Below are positions 21,699-25,034 of a stretch of 25,034 nucleotides of DNA, piece by piece. The stretch is from positions 1-25,034 of the IMG/VR virus record IMGVR_UViG_3300002132_000386. One strand, given 5' to 3'. Position 1 is the stretch's first letter; every line of letters starts with the position of its first letter. The notes beneath the pieces were generated by a model, which was not told the DNA's origin, made no database searches, and saw only the letters and a program-made list of their open reading frames with translations. The stretch comes from a virus. The translations under genes and the position numbers were made by a program.

Positions 21699-22085
21699 AT
21701 GGCCAAGCGAACCGCAACCCAAAAACCTGCCACAATCACTGAGGCGAAAGTCGTCGCTGCAGCAATGCCGCTCAAGGATGACACCAGCAACACCGCCAAA
21801 ACAACTCCGGCAACCACACCGGCTGCGGTTAATCCACCGGTGACATCAACAGTCGCGCCAACGGTAACGGCTGCGCAAGAAGCGAAAGATGAACAATCTG
21901 GCGAAGCAACGCGACCAGGTGAATTCATCATGATCAGTGCGCCAAACGCCCGGCGACGTGCAGGTATGAGTTTCGGTACCGAGCCAGTCAAAGTCGATGT
22001 CTCAACGCTGAGCGAAGATCAGATTATCGCCCTTCGCGACGATCCACTGCTGGTCATCCGGCCGTTGGCAGAAACAGACGAATAA
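21699..22085 (+). CDS. Mu-like protein with FluMu N-terminal domain (gp35-like)
   Basis: 128 residues from ATG 21699, AAGGAG upstream. The first 75 residues are low-complexity, rich in threonine, alanine and proline. The end (about 80-125: PNARRRAGMSFGTEPVKVDVSTLSEDQIIALRDDPLLVIRP) is the FluMu_N/gp35-type domain. Present between major head protein and gp36 in Mu-like phages; role unknown. Confidence 0.75.
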   Translation: MAKRTATQKPATITEAKVVAAAMPLKDDTSNTAKTTPATTPAAVNPPVTSTVAPTVTAAQEAKDEQSGEATRPGEFIMISAPNARRRAGMSFGTEPVKVDVSTLSEDQIIALRDDPLLVIRPLAETDE

Positions 22086-22098
22086 CCCCCCGGAGAAT

Positions 22099-22148
22099 GG
22101 GGTGGTCAGCCGGGAATGGAATGGTGAGTGCTCTCACCCGGCCGCCCC
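22099..22148. promoter_or_regulatory. Nested GC-rich inverted repeats upstream of the gp36-like gene
   Basis: Between 22086 and 22169 the DNA has nested complementary blocks: GGGGTGG (22099-22105) with CCGCCCC region near 22143-22148; GCCGGG (22109-22114) with CCCGGC (22137-22142); GGTGAG (22123-22128) with CTCACC (22133-22138). They can fold into one or alternative hairpins, which may act as a terminator or influence translation of the GTG-started next gene. The exact pairing is not settled. Confidence 0.45.
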
Positions 22149-22169
22149 AAATTTCGAAGGACCTCAAAA

Positions 22170-22601
22170 GTGACCTACGTTACCAAACAACAGTTGATTG
22201 ACCGTTTTGGTGAGAAGGAGTTGATCCAGCTCACCGACCGATCAAATGTTCCGCCTTCAACCGTCAATGACACGGCGGTTTCCGGCGCAATAGGTGACGC
22301 GGAAGCTTTGGTCGACGGCTACGTAGGCAAAACCTATCAATTGCCGCTGTCGGCGGTGCCCATAGGTCTCACGCGAACATCCGCCGATATCGCGCGCTAC
22401 TACCTGCATGGCAAAGCAGCCGACAAGGACGGGCCAGTTCACCGGGCTTATCTGGAAGCCATTGCCTACCTCAAAGATGTTTCGCGTGGCCTCATCCAGC
22501 TCGATGCAGAAGGCATTGCTCCTGCCGCAGCTGGCGGTGGACTCATCCGAGCCAAAACCGGCGACCGGGTGTTTACCCGCGATAGCTTGAAGGACATGTG
22601 A
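22170..22601 (+). CDS. Head-tail connector (Mu gp36 / DUF1320 family)
   Basis: 143 residues with a GTG start; GAAGGA lies about nine bases upstream. VTKQQLIDRFGEKELIQLTDR, then AIGDAEALVDGYVGKTYQLPL and RTSADIARYYLHG are the standard DUF1320 pattern. It is an adaptor below the portal, homologous in role to HK97 gp6. A 3' helix (SLKDM) ends the frame. Confidence 0.9.
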   Translation: MTYVTKQQLIDRFGEKELIQLTDRSNVPPSTVNDTAVSGAIGDAEALVDGYVGKTYQLPLSAVPIGLTRTSADIARYYLHGKAADKDGPVHRAYLEAIAYLKDVSRGLIQLDAEGIAPAAAGGGLIRAKTGDRVFTRDSLKDM

Positions 22602-22603
22602 TC

Positions 22604-23188
22604 ATGGCGGTTGATGGCATCCAGTTTCACGTCGACGACAAAGAGGTGCAGGCTAAACTCGGCAGCCTGCAACGGGCTGCCCAAAACCCTGCCGCCATCA
22701 TGGCGGCAATTGCGCCATATCTTGTCACCTCGACCCGGCGTCATATCGAGCGCGAAACAGGCCCTGAAGGTCCATGGCCCCGTTTGTCACCTCGCACTGC
22801 AAACAAACGAATTGGGCGACGTCAACGCGGCTATGAAAACATGTTGCGTGTTCGCGGTAATCTCTATTCTTCAATCGTCAGCGATTCCGGTTCCGATTAT
22901 GCTGTGGTTGGCTCAAACCTGCCCTATGCTGCCATTCACCAAACTGGCGGTGTCATTGAGATGCCGGAACGCAGCCAGGACATTCATCAGAACTACAACG
23001 CAAAGACCGATCACTTCGATCCTCGTTTTCGCGCTCGCAACCGTTCCAACTTTTCCCGCAAGGTAAAGGTTGGCGCTCACACGATTACAATCCCGGCACG
23101 CACATATCTCTATCTTGATGATGCCGACCGTGCCGAAATTCAGACGATTGCACAGGACGCCTTGCGTGATGAGGCTGACTTGCAATGA
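22604..23188 (+). CDS. Virion morphogenesis protein (Mu G-like, tail completion)
   Basis: 194 residues from ATG 22604, with AAGGA upstream. PYLVTSTRRHIERETGPEGPWP, LRVRGNLYSSI and SNLPYAAIHQTGG are typical of the Mu G/Phage_tail_S family, and the C-terminal IPARTYLYLDDADRAEI fits too. It helps join head and tail. In Mu, G follows F, whereas here it lies after gp36. Confidence 0.88.
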   Translation: MAVDGIQFHVDDKEVQAKLGSLQRAAQNPAAIMAAIAPYLVTSTRRHIERETGPEGPWPRLSPRTANKRIGRRQRGYENMLRVRGNLYSSIVSDSGSDYAVVGSNLPYAAIHQTGGVIEMPERSQDIHQNYNAKTDHFDPRFRARNRSNFSRKVKVGAHTITIPARTYLYLDDADRAEIQTIAQDALRDEADLQ

Positions 23189-23622
23189 GCATTGTTTCAG
23201 ATTTCAAAGCTCGGCTGTCTGCTATCGATCCGGCAATCTTTGCCATTGTCGAAGGTGCCTCCGAATTCGCGGCCGTAGACGGGATACCGCTCGCTCTACC
23301 TGCGGCCTATGTCTTCATCAAAGAAGAAGCTTCCGACGCCAGTGCGCGCTCGACCGGCCCGGTCCTCCAGCGCTGCGAGTTGGATGTTGCAGTGATTATC
23401 ATTGCAGGCAACGTTTCCGATCAGGTTGGGGCGGCTGCGGCTGGCGATATCGAAGATCTGAAACAAAAGACCCGCGGTGCACTTATCGGATTTGTCCCTG
23501 CTGCTGCCACCGACGGCACACCAGTCGAACATGTCTCGGGGCAACTCATCCGATTTCGCTCCGGGACCATCTGGCATGAAGAGACCTATTCGACCGTCAC
23601 TTACATCGAGGAGCAGTCATGA
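23185..23622 (+). CDS. Tail terminator protein (Mu gp37-like, DUF1834)
   Basis: 145 residues, overlapping the G-like gene by ATGA. The pattern of a helix near the start, then VFIKEEASDASARSTGPVLQRCELDVAVIIIAGN and a conserved HVSGQLIRFRSGTIWHEETYS, matches the gp37 family. It caps the finished tail tube and joins it to the head. Confidence 0.8.
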   Translation: MSIVSDFKARLSAIDPAIFAIVEGASEFAAVDGIPLALPAAYVFIKEEASDASARSTGPVLQRCELDVAVIIIAGNVSDQVGAAAAGDIEDLKQKTRGALIGFVPAAATDGTPVEHVSGQLIRFRSGTIWHEETYSTVTYIEEQS

Positions 23623-23783
23623 CCGACAAACCTTACACCCCCCGCAAAGGTGGCCGTTACGTCCGCACTGACAAGACGGACAAACCAAAGCTGCTGGCAC
23701 CGGGAGACGAGAGCACGACGCTCGATCCGCCCGCTTCAGCTGGCGAGAAGCCATCCAGCAAACAGACCGGAAAGAAGGCCTGA
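23619..23783 (+). CDS. Small basic hydrophilic protein (54 residues), unknown
   Basis: ATG overlapping the tail terminator stop, GAGGAG just before it, and TGA two bases before the next ATG. The protein is rich in lysine, proline and threonine with no hydrophobic core, likely disordered (KPYTPRKGGRYVRTDKTDK). Its position is that of Mu gp38 (DUF2635), but the residues do not match that family clearly. Confidence 0.65.
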   Translation: MTDKPYTPRKGGRYVRTDKTDKPKLLAPGDESTTLDPPASAGEKPSSKQTGKKA

Positions 23784-23785
23784 CC

Positions 23786-24712
23786 ATGACCCGTTATGTG
23801 CGCAAACTTGCCGTACTGGCAAAGATTGAAACCACCTATGGCACCGATGCGGTGCCCACAGGCGTGGCCAATGCGATCCAGCTGCTCGATGTCAATTTCA
23901 CGCCGCTGGAGGGTTCTGAAGAACAGCGTGGAATCATCAGGCCTTACCTCGGCCATCCCGGTGTCATCCTGACCGGCATTCATCAGATGATCGAATTCTC
24001 GGTAGAAATCAGCGGTGCCGGTGCGGCTGGCGACGTGCCTGGCTATGGCGTTCTGTTGCGCGCCAGTGGCCTGTCAGAAACCATCACAGCGGCAACCGAT
24101 GTGGTCTATGAGCCGATCTCGGACGGCTATGAGGCTGCCACCATCTATTATGTGCTCGATGGCGTGCGTCACATTATGCTCGGCTGCCGAGGCAACGTGA
24201 CACTGGATTTCACATCCAAGAAAATCCCCCGCCTTCGTTTCCGCATTCTCGGCCTGTTGGGCACTGTTTCTGACCAGTCGGTCCCTGCCTCCACCTATAC
24301 CGGCTTTTCGACACCGGTCCCGGTCTCCAAAGCCAACACCACCTTCTCGCTGCATGGTTATGCCGGGCCGACCGAAAGCATCTCGATCGACCTTGGCAAT
24401 CAGGTCGAACCGCGCCTGCTGATCAATGATGAAAGCATCCAGATCACCGACCGTCGCGCATCAGGCTCGGCAGTGATGGACGCCACCACGCTGACCACCA
24501 AGAACTGGCAACAGATCGCACTCAATCACACCACCGGTGCGCTGGCACTGGCTCACGGATTGACCGCTGGCAACATTGTCGAGGTCGATGCGCCAGCTGT
24601 CCAGATCGGACGCTACTCGCAAGGCGACAGCCAAGGCATTTTGAACAACACCCTGCCGCTGATGCTCAAGCCTGACAGTGGCGATGACGATCTGACAATC
24701 ACCGTGCGCTGA
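23786..24712 (+). CDS. Tail tube (major tail) protein
   Basis: 308 residues, beta-rich. The N-terminal LAVLAKIETTYGTDAVPTG is a signature of long non-contractile tail tube proteins, and the RLRFRILGLLGTVSD stretch and the C-terminal strand-rich VEVDAPAVQIGRYSQGD part agree. It polymerises into the tube through which DNA passes. No sheath gene precedes it, unlike Mu, so the tail is probably flexible and non-contractile. Confidence 0.82.
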   Translation: MTRYVRKLAVLAKIETTYGTDAVPTGVANAIQLLDVNFTPLEGSEEQRGIIRPYLGHPGVILTGIHQMIEFSVEISGAGAAGDVPGYGVLLRASGLSETITAATDVVYEPISDGYEAATIYYVLDGVRHIMLGCRGNVTLDFTSKKIPRLRFRILGLLGTVSDQSVPASTYTGFSTPVPVSKANTTFSLHGYAGPTESISIDLGNQVEPRLLINDESIQITDRRASGSAVMDATTLTTKNWQQIALNHTTGALALAHGLTAGNIVEVDAPAVQIGRYSQGDSQGILNNTLPLMLKPDSGDDDLTITVR

Positions 24713-24731
24713 GCGCCGTTCAACCCCTTTT

Positions 24732-24759
24732 GAAGGCGGTTTGAAGCCGCCTTCTTTGT
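24732..24759 (+). terminator. Hairpin terminator after the tail tube gene
   Basis: GAAGGCGG-TTTGAAG-CCGCCTTC is a perfect 8-bp stem with a 7-base loop (24732-24754), followed by TTTG. It falls between the abundant tube protein gene and the chaperone gene, where partial termination would lower the chaperone level. Confidence 0.65.
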
Positions 24760-24774
24760 TCAATGGAGACACTG

Positions 24775-25034
24775 ATGAAATTCACAATGACCCGCAAGCA
24801 TCGCTATTGGTGGCCCGTCAAAGTTGCGGTGCCTAACCCTGAATTGGACAAGGCTGGTGAATGGCTGGAAATGAATTTCCGCATGCGGTTTGCAGCCCTG
24901 CCGCGCGAAGAAGCTGATGCCATTTCCGAGAAGCTGAAAAAGTCTGAAGGCGCTGACATCCACGCTGACCTGATGCGGGTGGTCAAGGATTGGGATGAGG
25001 ACATCATCGATGCCGACGGCAAGCCCATTCCGTT
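24775..25034 (+). CDS. Tail assembly chaperone (partial, cut by window end)
   Basis: 86 codons visible from ATG 24775 with GGAG upstream. VKVAVPNPELDKAGEWLEMNF and the following LPREEADAI pattern resemble chaperones placed between tube and tape measure genes in siphoviruses. The stop lies outside the window, as would the usual frameshifted second product. The call rests on position and a pattern, not on a complete domain. Confidence 0.65.
   Translation, partial: MKFTMTRKHRYWWPVKVAVPNPELDKAGEWLEMNFRMRFAALPREEADAISEKLKKSEGADIHADLMRVVKDWDEDIIDADGKPIP

Noticed and set aside
24930-24950. CTGAAAAAGTC as a -1 frameshift site in the tail chaperone
   Set aside because: The run is not a canonical slippery heptamer in this frame, and the gene end, where such sites lie, is outside the window.
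23786-25034. Possible base-composition change at the start of the tail genes, hinting at recent transfer
   Set aside because: Spot counts of 60-base lines gave about 58-65% GC here and about 58-60% elsewhere, which is not a clear shift.

Overview
The window is the left and central part of a Mu-like transposable prophage, read from its early/lysogeny end into the tail genes. It is cut off by the right edge of the window. No host gene is visible, so the host is inferred. Dense ATGA-type overlaps, moderately high GC, a 3TM holin of the gene-transfer-agent type and Mu-like genes diverged from enterobacterial Mu suggest an alphaproteobacterium (Rhizobiales or Rhodobacterales). No species can be named.

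Layout. 1-473 has no convincing gene. It carries three families of short repeats and may be or contain the phage left end. 474-1889, on the minus strand, is a lysogeny module: a small membrane-anchored protein of unknown function and an S24-type C repressor. A likely operator/promoter switch (about 1850-1892) separates it from the rightward genes. 1965-7099 is the early transposition block: Ner, a small membrane peptide, a DnaA-domain-IV-like protein, a ParB-like protein, an unknown protein, the DDE transposase A and the AAA+ target activator B. 7101-11551 is a semi-early block of tightly overlapping small genes: DUF3164, a C2H2 zinc-finger protein, GemA, an MT-A70 DNA methyltransferase and a Mor-family activator at the end.

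11667-13606 is the lysis cassette: a two-TM protein, a GH24 endolysin with a C-terminal membrane anchor, a 43-residue membrane peptide and a 3TM-type holin. 13603-15034 carries a DksA/TraR-type zinc finger, DUF2730, a VpaChn25_0724-like protein and DUF3486 (small terminase position). 15031-21601 is Mu-type head assembly: large terminase, DUF935 portal, gpF-like minor head protein, protease I with an internal scaffold start, decoration protein and major head protein T. 21699-23622 is the connector region: FluMu N-terminal domain protein, gp36-like connector, gpG-like morphogenesis protein and gp37-like tail terminator. The last genes, a roughly 308-residue tail tube protein and a partial tail assembly chaperone, look like a long non-contractile tail. 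Mu's contractile sheath gene is not present as far as the window reaches. The phage therefore looks like a transposable siphovirus, of the kind known from Rhodobacter (RcapMu) and Pseudomonas (B3/D3112).

How the parts work together (inference from family knowledge). C repressor holds the early promoter shut. When it is lost, Ner, A and B drive replicative transposition. The Mor-like protein at the end of the semi-early block then turns on the lysis and morphogenesis genes. The least explained parts are the left-end repeats, the membrane protein co-directional with the repressor, the DnaA-like/ParB-like pair placed before the transposase, the zinc-finger peptide and the membrane-anchored endolysin.
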